This document shows positions 52,074 through 61,254 of a DNA stretch of 64,000 bases, in pieces (within the stretch, counting starts at the first letter, position 1; each line of letters opens with the position of its first letter). A program made the position numbers and the translations under genes. Source of the stretch: Bradyrhizobium sp. WSM3983. GTDB lineage: Bacteria > Pseudomonadota > Alphaproteobacteria > Rhizobiales > Xanthobacteraceae. Under the pieces are notes generated by a model. The model had not been told where the DNA came from. It saw only the letters and a program-made list of their open reading frames with translations, and did not search any database. Location: NCBI RefSeq assembly GCF_000473045.1, contig NZ_AXAY01000023.1:1-64000 (forward strand), written 5' to 3'.

Positions 52074-53429
52074 CTAAGTGGCTGGCTTGGGGCTCGGGCG
52101 AACTGACGACACACGCCAAACCGTGTTTCCAACGTCGTCGGCGATCAGCAATCTGCCTGCGCGATCGAGCGCGAGACCGACGGGCCGTCCGCGGGCGTGA
52201 TTGTTTTCATCAAGGAAACCTGTGACGACGTCCCGCGCCGGCCCGCTGGGCTTTCCGCCGCTAAACGGTACGAAAACTACCTTATAGCCGCTGAGTGGAG
52301 TTCGATCCCAGCTTCCGTGTTCGCCGACGAAGGCACCGCTTCGATAGTTGGCGGGGAGATCGCCGCCCGAGTAAATTGCTACGCCGAGTGGCGCCACGTG
52401 GGAGCTTAGGGCGTAGTCCGGCACAATCGCTGTGGCCACCAGATCTGGGCGCTGTGGCTGGACTCGCGGGTCCAGGTGCTGGCCGTAATAGCTGTAGGGC
52501 CAGCCATAGAAGCCTCTGTCCTGCACCGCGGTCAGATAGTCCGGGACTAGGTCTGGTCCGATCTCGTCGCGTTCGTTGACGATAGCCCAGAGTTTGCCAG
52601 TTTCGGGCTCCCACTGAAGGCCGGTCGGGTTGCGCGTTCCGCTGGCGAAAATGCGATGGGCGCCGGATGCACGGTCGACCTCCCAGATCGCGGCCCGCTC
52701 ATATTCGGCTCCGATCCCGTTTTCGGTGATGTTGCTGTTGGAGCCGATCCCGACATAAAGCTTCGAGCCATCCGGACTCGCCAACAGCGGCTTCGTCCAG
52801 TGATGATCGATCGGACCGCCGGGAAGGTCAGTCAGTTTGGTCGGCGCAGCCGTGATGCTGGTCTGTCCTTCCTGGTAGGGATAGCGGACGATTGCATCGG
52901 TATTGGCGACGTAAAGGTCGTTACCGACGAGCGCGACGCCAAAAGGAGAATTCAGATGGTCCAGAAAGACGGTCCGGACTTCTGGAATGCCATCGCCATT
53001 GGCATCGCGCAGCAGCGTGATGCGGTTTGCGTCCTTTGCTGAGGCGCCGGCGAACCACTTTACCCAGCCAGTGATAATGTCCTTGGGACGGTAAATCGGC
53101 GCCTTCGGGCCGTTGCTCTCAACCACCAGCACGTCGCCGTTCGGAAGCACATAAAGCGAGCGCGGATGGGCCAAGCCGGTGGCCATTACCTGGGCCTGCA
53201 GATCCTGCGGCACGGTCGGCTTTTCATCGTTTCCCCATCCGACCGGCTCCGCAATCCGGATTGGCGGCACCACATATTGCTGCAGGGCGGGCAGCGTGGG
53301 ATGCGCGCCGATCTGGCTTCGTGGGTCGCCCCCGCTGTCGTCGCAGCTTGCGAGCCCCAGGCCGGCAACCGCGACAAAGACGGTGGCAAGACGCGGCAGG
53401 TTGGCGCGGGCAGTCTTGAGGATGGGCAT
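52074..53429 (-). CDS. PQQ-type sugar/sorbosone dehydrogenase-like lipoprotein
   Basis: A 451-residue exported protein. A lipobox LGLASC ends the signal peptide near residue 29, so it should be a lipoprotein. The rest is a six-bladed propeller of the glucose/sorbosone dehydrogenase family, with LAHPRSLYVLPNGDVLVVES, NSPFGVALVGNDLYVANT, SGTRNPTGLQWEP and WAIVNERDEIGPDL. Known relatives use PQQ and calcium; cofactor residues were not verified. Its ATG shares one base with the stop of the DUF2231 gene (TGATG), so the two form an operon. Confidence 0.85.
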   Translation of the reverse strand: MPILKTARANLPRLATVFVAVAGLGLASCDDSGGDPRSQIGAHPTLPALQQYVVPPIRIAEPVGWGNDEKPTVPQDLQAQVMATGLAHPRSLYVLPNGDVLVVESNGPKAPIYRPKDIITGWVKWFAGASAKDANRITLLRDANGDGIPEVRTVFLDHLNSPFGVALVGNDLYVANTDAIVRYPYQEGQTSITAAPTKLTDLPGGPIDHHWTKPLLASPDGSKLYVGIGSNSNITENGIGAEYERAAIWEVDRASGAHRIFASGTRNPTGLQWEPETGKLWAIVNERDEIGPDLVPDYLTAVQDRGFYGWPYSYYGQHLDPRVQPQRPDLVATAIVPDYALSSHVAPLGVAIYSGGDLPANYRSGAFVGEHGSWDRTPLSGYKVVFVPFSGGKPSGPARDVVTGFLDENNHARGRPVGLALDRAGRLLIADDVGNTVWRVSSVRPSPKPAT

Positions 53430-53893
53430 CACGTGTCTGCTCCAACATTACGAGGGGAGGTGAGGACCCAACCGGTTGGGGCCATAGCTAACAGAATGAT
53501 GACGACGAGCGCCGAGAGCATCAGGCCCGTCGGCACAACGGCGGTGTAAGCGTCGCGGCTGTGGACCAAGATATTCACCAACGCGAGGAGGACTGCGAAT
53601 ACATAGCCAGTCACGCGCGCCCAAGCTGCCTTTTGCCTGCCGGTTGCAACTTCGATCACGGCGGTGATGAGCGCCAGGCCGGCCACGATCAGGCCGGCCG
53701 TGATCAGCCAGGCCGAGAAATCTTCCCACATCACGTCCGCAGTCCGCCAATAGGCGAGATCGGTTGCGAGTGCGCCCGTAAAATAGGCGACGGGAAACGG
53801 CGTTAGGATCCGGTGAACCGGATGAAATCCGGCCTCGACGGCCGAGGCGGCTTTGGGCCTGAAACTCGCTTCCGTTATCGTAGCGTGTTGCAT
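53429..53893 (-). CDS. DUF2231 membrane protein
   Basis: A 154-residue protein with four transmembrane segments and the DUF2231 opening HPVHRILTPFPVAYFTGALATDL, read in parts. DUF2231 proteins often accompany sorbosone-dehydrogenase-like proteins and may supply a heme- or quinone-linked electron path, as with similar cytochrome-like membrane partners; no heme-binding pattern is obvious. Its stop overlaps the next gene's start. Confidence 0.82.
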   Translation of the reverse strand: MQHATITEASFRPKAASAVEAGFHPVHRILTPFPVAYFTGALATDLAYWRTADVMWEDFSAWLITAGLIVAGLALITAVIEVATGRQKAAWARVTGYVFAVLLALVNILVHSRDAYTAVVPTGLMLSALVVIILLAMAPTGWVLTSPRNVGADT

Positions 53894-54210
53894 CTCTTTC
53901 CATCCTTATGGTTCGCGGGTGCGGTCGCGAGGAACTCCGGCAACAGCCAGCGCCCCGCTGCGACGTCCGCGCCGCGCATCTTCACCGGTGTGATTCCCCG
54001 CGGCGCCGGGTGTCGCCCGGCGAACGCCTTCTTGCTTCCGAATAGTAGGTGATGAGCACGGCGCGGCTTGGCGCAAATTGCTCGTGCTGCGCCATTCTTG
54101 CCGTTGATGCGGATGCGGGAATTGAGCGCAGCAACGCTCATCGCTGCAAGGCGGCTCGGCGCCTTGCAGGTTCGTCCAACCTCCGGAATGGATTGTTGGT
54201 TCGCCAGGGA
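53894..54210. other. Gap with two hairpins; no gene recognised
   Basis: This 317-base stretch lies between the DUF2231 gene and the 3' end of an oxidoreductase gene, all on the minus strand. TGCAAGGC and GCCTTGCA (54145-54152, 54161-54168) and CGCCGGG and CCCGGCG (54004-54010, 54016-54022) form hairpins, but neither has a U-run. The first lies 43 bases after the oxidoreductase stop and may end its transcript with Rho. Confidence 0.4.
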
Positions 54211-55089
54211 TCAAGAGGTGCCGGAATCCCGGCTGGCCAATGATCCGACCGCAGACCAGTCGAGCCTGTCACCGCCGTGAGCCAGCAAAGTCAGGAAGCG
54301 ATCGCGAAGCAGACTTGCGACCGGCATGGGAACGCGCAAATCGTCGGCAGCCGCCAGCACGAGCCGGATATCCTTGTAACCGAGTGGCGCAGCAAAGCCT
54401 GCGGGCTCGAACTTTCGCTCAACGATCAGCTTGCCGTAAGTCTTGTAGACGGGCGCGTCGAACAGGGTGGACGTCAGCATGTCGACATATGCTTGGCGGT
54501 CGACGCCATCCTTGGCGACAAGCGCGACGGCCTCGCCCAATGACTCGATGACGGATGCAATGAGAAAGTTGCCGCTGAGTTTCACGAGATTGGCAGTCTT
54601 GGGCTTGTCGGAAACCACGAACGTCTTCTTCCCGATTGCATTGAAAACAGGTACGGCAGCCTGGACCGCGTCGTTGTCGCCACCGACAACGACGGAGAGA
54701 TTTCCGGCCGCTGCAACATCAGGGCGCCCAAACACCGGTGCCGCGACGAACCGCTGGCCGGCCTTCGCGTGATCAGCCGCAAGGCGCTCTGAAAGCGCCA
54801 CGCTGATCGTGCTCGATGAGACATGGACCCGGCCCTTAGGCAGGCTCGCGAGCAGCCCATCGGCGCCATAGACGACGCTCTCAACCGCCGCATCATTGGC
54901 CAGCATGGTGATGATAACATCGCCACTACACGCGTCAGATATGCGCGGCGCCGCGACAGCGCCCTTTTTCAGCAATTCGCCGGCCTTTGCTGCCGTGCGG
55001 TTGTAGACCGTGACACTATGGCCGGCCCGCAGGAGCGACAAGGCCAGTCCGCTGCCCATCTGACCAAGTCCGATGACGCCGATCTTCAT
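54211..55089 (-). CDS. NAD(P)-dependent beta-hydroxyacid dehydrogenase
   Basis: A 292-residue member of the 3-hydroxyisobutyrate dehydrogenase/glyoxylate reductase superfamily. The dinucleotide site is GVIGLGQMGSGLA (4-16), and the catalytic Lys is in ANLVKLSGNFL. The DxPVSG signature is altered to AAPVFGRPDVA, which marks the GLYR1/imine-reductase side branch, so it may reduce imines or succinic semialdehyde rather than 3-hydroxyisobutyrate. It lies 21 bases after the FMN reductase gene, so the two should be co-transcribed. Confidence 0.85.
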   Translation of the reverse strand: MKIGVIGLGQMGSGLALSLLRAGHSVTVYNRTAAKAGELLKKGAVAAPRISDACSGDVIITMLANDAAVESVVYGADGLLASLPKGRVHVSSSTISVALSERLAADHAKAGQRFVAAPVFGRPDVAAAGNLSVVVGGDNDAVQAAVPVFNAIGKKTFVVSDKPKTANLVKLSGNFLIASVIESLGEAVALVAKDGVDRQAYVDMLTSTLFDAPVYKTYGKLIVERKFEPAGFAAPLGYKDIRLVLAAADDLRVPMPVASLLRDRFLTLLAHGGDRLDWSAVGSLASRDSGTS

Positions 55090-55110
55090 CTTGCAATCTC
55101 CAACGCTCGG

Positions 55111-55668
55111 TCACGTCCGTTGTCGTGACATGGTGGCCAGCCGATCGATAGCTTCCAGAGTGAAGGCGAGGTAATGGGTATCGACGATGCCGCCTTTGAC
55201 CTTTGTTGCAATGCCCCCGAGGACGACCTGTGGCCCGGCCATGATGCGGGCAGGAATCGAGAGGAGCGTCTCGTTGACCTGCGCATGGGCTCGGACTCCG
55301 CCAGTAAAGGCAGGCGAGACCGTTATGACCAGCACCGGCTTGTCGATCAGCACGGACTTTCCAAATGGGCGTGAGGCCCAATCCAGGGCATTTTTCAATA
55401 CGCCCGGAATGCCGTGATTGTACTCCGGCGTCACGATGACAACGCCGTCGCTGGCACCAATGGCCTTTCGAAGCAGCCGCACTTGCTCCGGCCCATCGGC
55501 TCGGTCCTCGTCCTCGTTATAGAGCGGAAGCTGCAGATCGCAGATTTCAAGGTCTATCGACAGCGGAAGATTGTCACGCAGGCCCGACAAGGTCGCACGT
55601 GAATAGGAGGCTTTGCGCAAGCTCCCAGATAGGCCAACAAGGCGTGTTGGTCTCGTAATGTCATGCAT
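55111..55668 (-). CDS. NADPH-dependent FMN/quinone reductase (flavodoxin-like)
   Basis: A 185-residue NADPH:FMN reductase of the ChrR/YieF type. The FMN phosphate site is GLSGSLRKASYS and the second signature is TPEYNHGIPGVLKNALDW. These enzymes reduce quinones by two electrons and often chromate or azo dyes, guarding against redox cycling. ATG 55668 was taken since the upstream frame has no ribosome site. It is the first gene of a short operon with the dehydrogenase at 54211. Confidence 0.88.
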   Translation of the reverse strand: MHDITRPTRLVGLSGSLRKASYSRATLSGLRDNLPLSIDLEICDLQLPLYNEDEDRADGPEQVRLLRKAIGASDGVVIVTPEYNHGIPGVLKNALDWASRPFGKSVLIDKPVLVITVSPAFTGGVRAHAQVNETLLSIPARIMAGPQVVLGGIATKVKGGIVDTHYLAFTLEAIDRLATMSRQRT

Positions 55669-55991
55669 TCTGGCACTCCATTGGAGCAGTCGACCGGCCA
55701 TCCGGCGGCACATGGAGTGCACGTCCGGCAACAAGGAAGGAAGCGGCCGTCCATTTAGGGACGCATGGACGGCCGCAGCGGGCCTGGTCTGTGAGGAGGA
55801 TGGGGGTCGCCAGGCACTTCTGATCTAGCAGCGCCCGAAAGGCGGGGCTTTGTAGTTATTGCCGTATTGGGCGAGATCTTGCGCTTGTTTAGTCTAGCTC
55901 AGCGACTGCGCCGAGCATCTTTATGCCTGCTTCGCCGGGCACTTGCAGACGCGGGCGATGCGCAACTGAAGCCCGTGTGATCAGCCCTCGC
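55669..55991. other. Gap between the adaptor gene and the FMN reductase
   Basis: The 323 bases hold a strong hairpin (55742-55775, listed separately) and no credible reading frame. The part nearest 55668 should contain the promoter of the FMN reductase gene, but no boxes were assigned. Confidence 0.4.
55728..55775 (-). terminator. Long-stem terminator between the HlyD adaptor and the FMN reductase
   Basis: A perfect 12-base-pair stem (55742-55753 with 55764-55775) surrounds a ten-base loop. On the minus strand it is followed by TTCCTTCCTTGTT, a U-rich tail. It lies 217 bases after the adaptor stop codon and should mark the end of the transcript running from the poxB-cydAB region. Confidence 0.5.
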
Positions 55992-56879
55992 TCAGTTCCC
56001 GCGTGGCCTATCTCGGGGCTCGATCTGGACCGTCGCTGTCATGCCGGCGACCAGCCGAACTCCAGCAGGTACGTGATCGATCCGGATGCGCACAGGTATG
56101 CGTTGAGCGAGGCGTACCCAGGTGAAAATCGGATTCACCATAGCCAGCCCTTGCGGGTCGGATTGCGCGTTTGCGATATTGATGCCGCGCGCCACGCCGC
56201 CGACTTCGCCGTGCACGACCTGCCTGTAGCCCATCAACTTGATGCTGGCAGGATCACCTTCGTGCATGAGGGCAAGTTGCGTTTCCTCGAAATATGCATC
56301 CACCCAGAAGGAATCGGCGTCGACGACCGAGATCGTGTTTCGTCCAACGCCGGCATAGTCTCCGAGTCGCGCCAAGAGATTGGTCACCCACCCGTTCACC
56401 GGAGAACGGAGCTCGGTGCGCTCCAGATTGACCTTCGCCTGATCGCGGTTGGCGACAGCCTGCTGGTATTGCGCCTGGGTCGCGGCGGCATTGGCCTCAT
56501 AGGTCTGTCTGTCTTCGATGGTCTCCGCCAGATCGGTCATCATGCGGCGACGCTCTGCTTGTCGCTGCGCATTCTGGGCCGTGGCCTGAGCCTGCGCGAC
56601 GGCTGCTTCAGCCAGCTGGAGCGCAATCCTGTAGTTCGTCGGATCGATCCCCAGCAGCAGATCGCCCTTGTGCACGAACTGATTGTCGGCCACCGGTAGC
56701 TGAACAATACGTCCCTCTACCTCCGGCGCGATGGTCACGACATAGGTGCGAACGGTACCATCACGTGTCCAGGGCGTTGCCATATACGATTCCCACATTG
56801 CCCAGCCAAGCACCAGGGCAAACCCTGCGGCCGTGAGCGTCAGCAACGGCGGAACCAATCGAAACGATGCCTTCGTCAT
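55992..56879 (-). CDS. HlyD-family efflux adaptor (AaeA-like)
   Basis: A 295-residue membrane-fusion protein. One N-terminal transmembrane segment (about 10-28, reaching WAMWESYMATPWTRDG) is followed by the lipoyl half motif TIAPEVEGRIVQLPVADNQ, a coiled-coil hairpin (about 85-150) and SPVNGWVTNLLARLGDYAG. This is the pattern of AaeA/EmrA adaptors working with FUSC pumps. No FUSC or DUF1656 gene is beside it; such genes, lacking an adaptor, are at 24945-27220. It starts 225 bases after the NDH-2 gene on the same strand. Confidence 0.87.
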   Translation of the reverse strand: MTKASFRLVPPLLTLTAAGFALVLGWAMWESYMATPWTRDGTVRTYVVTIAPEVEGRIVQLPVADNQFVHKGDLLLGIDPTNYRIALQLAEAAVAQAQATAQNAQRQAERRRMMTDLAETIEDRQTYEANAAATQAQYQQAVANRDQAKVNLERTELRSPVNGWVTNLLARLGDYAGVGRNTISVVDADSFWVDAYFEETQLALMHEGDPASIKLMGYRQVVHGEVGGVARGINIANAQSDPQGLAMVNPIFTWVRLAQRIPVRIRIDHVPAGVRLVAGMTATVQIEPRDRPRGN

Positions 56880-57104
56880 TGGAGCTGCCGAATTCGCGAA
56901 GCCGACGCGTAGATCGGCCCTGGTACGCTCCGAGTTGGTTTCAGCATCGGATATCGTGAGCTCCGCATGCGGTGGCGAGTAGGATCACGGCGATCGGTGC
57001 AACGCAGACACCGAGCGCTCCAGCGCGCTTGCTTCGTTCGTTGGCATGACCACCGTCCTGAGGCGATTTCGAGTTGGTGGATCATTGCCTCGAAAGCTGC
57101 GATA

Positions 57105-58520
57105 TCAATGCAACTTTACCGGCGGGCCGGTCCGATGCGTCAGAGCGCGGGCGACGAGAGCGAGCAGTGCCCGCGGGGTGCCACCCAGCGCGCGCTCGTG
57201 CATGATGCGCAGCGAGAGATACATGACCCGGGCAAACAGGCCCGCGACGAAGATGCTGCGGCCGTACAGGAAGCCCATCAGGTTTCCGATCGTGCTCCAT
57301 CTGCCGAGCGAAACCAGCGAGCCGAAGTCGCGGTACTTGTACGCTCGCAGCCGCTGCCCGCGCAGCCGCCGCTCGATCTGGCGCACCATGTGCGCCGCCT
57401 CCTGATGCGCGGCCTGCGCCCGCGGCGGAACCGCGGTGGATGCGCCGGGGCGCGGACAGGCAGCGCAGTCGCCGATCGCGAAGATTGCGGGATCGCGCGT
57501 CGTCTGCAGTGTCGGCTCGACTACGAGCTGATTGATGCGATTGCTTTCGAGGCCGTCGAGCCGGCCCAGTACCTCCGGTGCCTTGACCCCGGCCGCCCAT
57601 ACGACGAGCTCCGAGGCGACGAACGAGCCGTCGGCGAGCGTAACACCCTCCAGCGTCACCTCCTTGACCCTTGCGCCGGTGCGGACCTTGACACCGATCT
57701 GGTCGAGCAGGCGGTGCGTGGCATCGGAGATGTGCTCCGGCAGGCCAGGCAGGATGCGCGACGTGGCCTCGATCAGCACCACGCGGATGTCGCGCTCCGG
57801 ATCGATGTGGTCAAGGCCGTAGGCGACCACCTCGCGCGTGGTACGATAGAGCTCAGCGGCCAATTCGGTGCCGGTCGCGCCAGCCCCGACCACAACCACG
57901 TGAAGCTGGCCCGGCCGCACCGGGCCCGGCTGTGTTTGCGCGCGCAGGCAGGCGTTGACAAGTCGCCGGTTGAACCGCTCTGCCTGTGCGGGCGTTTCAA
58001 GCGGAACGGCATATTCTGCGACGCCTGGCGTCCCGAAATCGTTGGTCACGCTGCCAATGGCGATCACCAATGTGTCGTATCCGACCGCGCGCGGTGGCGT
58101 GATCTGGCGCCCCTCGTCGTCGAAGGTGGCGGCGAGATGCACTTCCTTGCTGGTGCGATCAAGCCCAATCATCTCGCCGAAGTGATATCTGAAGCCGTGC
58201 CAATGCGCCTGCGCGAGATAGTTCACCTCGTATTCGCCGGGATCAATGCTTCCTGCCGCCACCGCGTGCAGAAGCGGTTTCCAGAGATGGGTCCGGGCCG
58301 ACTCCACCAGGGTAATGGACGCCCGTGATTTGCGGCCGAGGCGATCGCCGAGCCGGGTGACGAGCTCGAGCCCTGCTGCACCGCCGCCCACGACGACGAT
58401 GCGGTGCAGCGCCGTGGCGCCAACGCGGTCGCAGAGGTGCAGCGTCGCCGTCTCAGAGCGCGGATTTGCACGAGTTAAGTCCTGATCGGGATCGCGTTGC
58501 AACACGTCGGCCATCCGCAT
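57105..58520 (-). CDS. ndh: Type II NADH dehydrogenase (NDH-2)
   Basis: A 471-residue single-subunit NADH:quinone oxidoreductase that does not pump protons. The FAD site is IVVVGGGAAGLEL, the NADH site is VVVVGAGATGTELAAEL, and FAIGDCAACPRPG is the second FAD contact. The C-terminal helices (GRSIFVAGLFARVMYL) attach it to the membrane. About 40 residues precede the FAD site, slightly more than usual. ATG 58520 shares its A with the TGA of the malic enzyme gene, so the NADH made by that enzyme and its oxidase are translated together. Confidence 0.9.
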   Translation of the reverse strand: MRMADVLQRDPDQDLTRANPRSETATLHLCDRVGATALHRIVVVGGGAAGLELVTRLGDRLGRKSRASITLVESARTHLWKPLLHAVAAGSIDPGEYEVNYLAQAHWHGFRYHFGEMIGLDRTSKEVHLAATFDDEGRQITPPRAVGYDTLVIAIGSVTNDFGTPGVAEYAVPLETPAQAERFNRRLVNACLRAQTQPGPVRPGQLHVVVVGAGATGTELAAELYRTTREVVAYGLDHIDPERDIRVVLIEATSRILPGLPEHISDATHRLLDQIGVKVRTGARVKEVTLEGVTLADGSFVASELVVWAAGVKAPEVLGRLDGLESNRINQLVVEPTLQTTRDPAIFAIGDCAACPRPGASTAVPPRAQAAHQEAAHMVRQIERRLRGQRLRAYKYRDFGSLVSLGRWSTIGNLMGFLYGRSIFVAGLFARVMYLSLRIMHERALGGTPRALLALVARALTHRTGPPVKLH

Positions 58521-60175
58521 CACCCCAGATAGCCGGGACGGTAGACGCGGCTGCGGATCAGCGCGCTGATATCGTCAGGTCGCTTCACGCCGGCGAGCCC
58601 CTGGTCGAAAATGCAGGCCGCGACCCGCTCCGCGACATGGAGCGATGCTTCGAGTATACGGCTCTGCGGCGGATAGATCAGTCCGACCGAGAGGTTATCT
58701 TCGGTGACCTGCTCGGCGACGGCTTGCGCAGCGACTAGGAACATCTCGTCCGTCACCCGGGTCGCCTCCGTGGCAAACACCGCCATGCCCAGCGCCGGGA
58801 AGATGTAGACGTTGTTGCCTTGGCCCGGGACGAAGCGCCGGCCGGCGATCTCCACCGGCGGGAACGGGCTGCCGCTGGCAAAAATGGCCCGCCCGTTCGA
58901 CCAGCGATAAGCCTCCTCGGCCGTGCACTCGGAGCGCGAGGTCGGGTTCGAATAGGGGAAGATGATCGGCCGCTCGTTGACGCGCGCCATCGCGCTGATC
59001 ACCGCCTGATTGAACAGTTTCGGAACGGCGCTGACCCCGATGATGCCGGTCGGTCGCACTGACTCAACAGCCTCGGCGAAAGTGGAGAGCGGCGCCCGGT
59101 CCTGGGCGAACGGCTTCTGAAATTCGGCCAGATCGGTGCGCGAGGTCACCAGCAGCCCGTGGACGTCGAACAGCGCGTTGCGCCGACGCGCCTCGGCGGG
59201 ATCCATGCCCTCGCGCGTCATCGCGAGGCTGATCAACTCGGCGATGCCGGTTGCAGCCGACCCCGCACCGAGAAACAGGAATCGCTGCTCGGCGAGCTTC
59301 TTCCCTGTGAGGCGGGAAGCGGCGAGGATGCCGGCCAACGCCACCCCGGCAGTACCCTGGATGTCGTCGTTGAAGGTGCAGATCTTGTCCCGATAGCGCG
59401 CGAGAATCGGGACGGAATTGATGTTCGCGAAATCCTCCCACTGGATGCAGCATTTCGGGTAGAGCTGCTGCACGACAGTTACGAACTCGTCGACAAAGGC
59501 CATATAGGCGTCGCCGCGCTCGCGGTGCTGCCGCAGCCCCAGATAGAGCGGGTCATCGAGCAGGGTCTCGTTGTTCGTGCCGACATCGAGAACGACCGGC
59601 AGGCAGCCTTGCGGCGGAACGCCGGCGCAGGCGGTATAGAGCGCGAGCTTGCCGATCGGAATGCCCATGCCGCCGGCGCCGAGATCGCCGAGGCCGAGGA
59701 TGCGCTCACCGTCAGTGACGACGATGAAACGCACGTCCTTTTCCGGCCAGTTGGAAAGCAATTCCTTGATCCGACCGCGCGCGCCGATCGGCAGATACAT
59801 GCCGCGCGGCTGGCGGAAGATGTGCCCGAACTTCTGGCAGGCTTCTCCGACGGTCGGCGTGTAGACCAGCGGCATATAGGTGGCCGGGTCGGACATCAGG
59901 GTCGCGTAGTAGAGCGTCTCGTTGCGCGCCTGCAGATCCGACAGCACAAGGTATTTCAGGAGATCATTGTCGAGCGCGGCGATCTCGGCGTGCCGGCGTG
60001 ATACCTGCAATTCAATATTGGTGACGGCGGGGGGCAGAAGACCTTCGAGACCCCAGGCGCGGCGCTCAGCCTCGGTGAAGGCGGTGCCCTTGTTGAGGCG
60101 CGGATCATGCAGCAACTGGTAGCTGGCGGGGTGACCCAGCGGCGGTGCGATTCTCTTGCTGATGGGTGTGGACAT
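58520..60175 (-). CDS. NAD(P)-dependent malic enzyme (copy 2)
   Basis: A 551-residue MaeA-type malic enzyme, without a phosphotransacetylase domain. It shows YTPTVGEACQKFGHIFRQPRG in parts, FNDDIQGTAGVALAGI and LGAGSAATGIAELI. It is clearly related to the copy at 31172-32824 yet far from identical, so the pair is an old duplication or separate acquisitions. It lies 90 bases after cydB and overlaps ndh by one base. It supplies pyruvate for the upstream PoxB-like enzyme and NADH for NDH-2. Confidence 0.94.
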   Translation of the reverse strand: MSTPISKRIAPPLGHPASYQLLHDPRLNKGTAFTEAERRAWGLEGLLPPAVTNIELQVSRRHAEIAALDNDLLKYLVLSDLQARNETLYYATLMSDPATYMPLVYTPTVGEACQKFGHIFRQPRGMYLPIGARGRIKELLSNWPEKDVRFIVVTDGERILGLGDLGAGGMGIPIGKLALYTACAGVPPQGCLPVVLDVGTNNETLLDDPLYLGLRQHRERGDAYMAFVDEFVTVVQQLYPKCCIQWEDFANINSVPILARYRDKICTFNDDIQGTAGVALAGILAASRLTGKKLAEQRFLFLGAGSAATGIAELISLAMTREGMDPAEARRRNALFDVHGLLVTSRTDLAEFQKPFAQDRAPLSTFAEAVESVRPTGIIGVSAVPKLFNQAVISAMARVNERPIIFPYSNPTSRSECTAEEAYRWSNGRAIFASGSPFPPVEIAGRRFVPGQGNNVYIFPALGMAVFATEATRVTDEMFLVAAQAVAEQVTEDNLSVGLIYPPQSRILEASLHVAERVAACIFDQGLAGVKRPDDISALIRSRVYRPGYLG

Positions 60176-60265
60176 CTCGTGATCGCTCCGTTCTTATGTC
60201 TCGAAATGGTCGCGCCTGATGGCCGTTAACAGCTGGAAGTGCGAAGGTCTGCAACGCTCTTCCGG

Positions 60266-61252
60266 CTAATAATGGTCTCTTGACGCTGCGACTTTGCCTC
60301 TGAACACGGTCAGGCTGATCACGGTGTAGAGCAGCATGAGAGGGAATACGAAGAGCCCCTCTCCCCAAAACATGAAGGCAAGGCTCGAATGAGGAGCGGC
60401 TGCCTGTTCGATCGTAACCGAGAACGGAATCATGTACGGCCAGAACGAGATCGCGAGCGTGCCGAACGCGGCCAGGAAGATGAGAGCGACCATGGGAAAG
60501 GGGAGCGCGTCCTGTTGGCGGTGAACGCTGGCAGCGAGCGTGATCGCGGCCAACACGCCAACCACCGGGAAAACAAACAAAGATGGCCGGTCAAGCCAAC
60601 GCGTCATCACCGCAAAATGTCCGACCAGCGCATAGCCGAACACGACGATCATGAAGACGAGCAGCGCCGCAGATAGACAAGGAATGAGGCGATAGGCCTG
60701 GTCGCGGACGTCGTCCTCGCATTTTCGCACAAGCCAGCAGGCGCCGAGCAACGCGTAGCCGACACACAGGCCGATACCGCAAGCAATCGCAAAGGGACTG
60801 AACCAGCCGAATTCGCCGCCAGCATACCGGTCGCCGGAGACCGGCAGACCCTGCACAAGAGCGCCCACCATCAAGCCCTGCATGAATGTTGCGACAAGCG
60901 AGCCTCCCACAAAGCTTGCGTTCCACATCCAGCGCATCCGCACGGTCTTGTGGCGAAACTCGAAGGCCACGCCGCGCAGGATCAGGCCCGCCAACATCAG
61001 CAGAACCGGGAGATAGAACGCCGACATCAGCACAGAATAGACAACCGGAAACGCCCCCCAGAGGATCACGCCCGAGACGACGAGCCAGGTCTCGTTGCCG
61101 TCCCAGACCGGCGCCACCGCGCTTATGATAGCGTGTCTCCGCGGCTCGTCGGAAGCCAAGCCGAACAGCATGCCGACGCCCAAATCGAAACCGTCCAGTA
61201 AAACATAAAGTAGAATGCTGACAGCAAGGATCGTCACCCAGAACATGACCAT
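60266..61252 (-). CDS. cydB: Cytochrome bd-type quinol oxidase subunit II (CioB-like)
   Basis: A 328-residue membrane subunit with about eight transmembrane helices: LDGFDLGVGMLFGL near the N-terminus, DGNETWLVVSGVILWGAFP and FEFRHKT are CydB signatures. It is shorter than E. coli CydB (about 379) and fits CioB of the cyanide-insensitive branch. It starts two bases after cydA ends. I looked for a CydX-like microprotein in the 90 bases downstream and found none. Confidence 0.93.
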   Translation of the reverse strand: MVMFWVTILAVSILLYVLLDGFDLGVGMLFGLASDEPRRHAIISAVAPVWDGNETWLVVSGVILWGAFPVVYSVLMSAFYLPVLLMLAGLILRGVAFEFRHKTVRMRWMWNASFVGGSLVATFMQGLMVGALVQGLPVSGDRYAGGEFGWFSPFAIACGIGLCVGYALLGACWLVRKCEDDVRDQAYRLIPCLSAALLVFMIVVFGYALVGHFAVMTRWLDRPSLFVFPVVGVLAAITLAASVHRQQDALPFPMVALIFLAAFGTLAISFWPYMIPFSVTIEQAAAPHSSLAFMFWGEGLFVFPLMLLYTVISLTVFRGKVAASRDHY

Positions 61253-61254
61253 GG

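Noticed and set aside
56880..57050. Possible DUF1656 remnant upstream of the HlyD adaptor (ALGVCVAPIAVILLATA on the minus strand)
   Set aside because: The resemblance covers about 15 residues, the frame stops soon after, and the rest of the domain cannot be found. Too short to support a feature.
60176..60265. CydX/CbdX-type microprotein after cydB
   Set aside because: No short hydrophobic frame with a start codon exists in these 90 bases.
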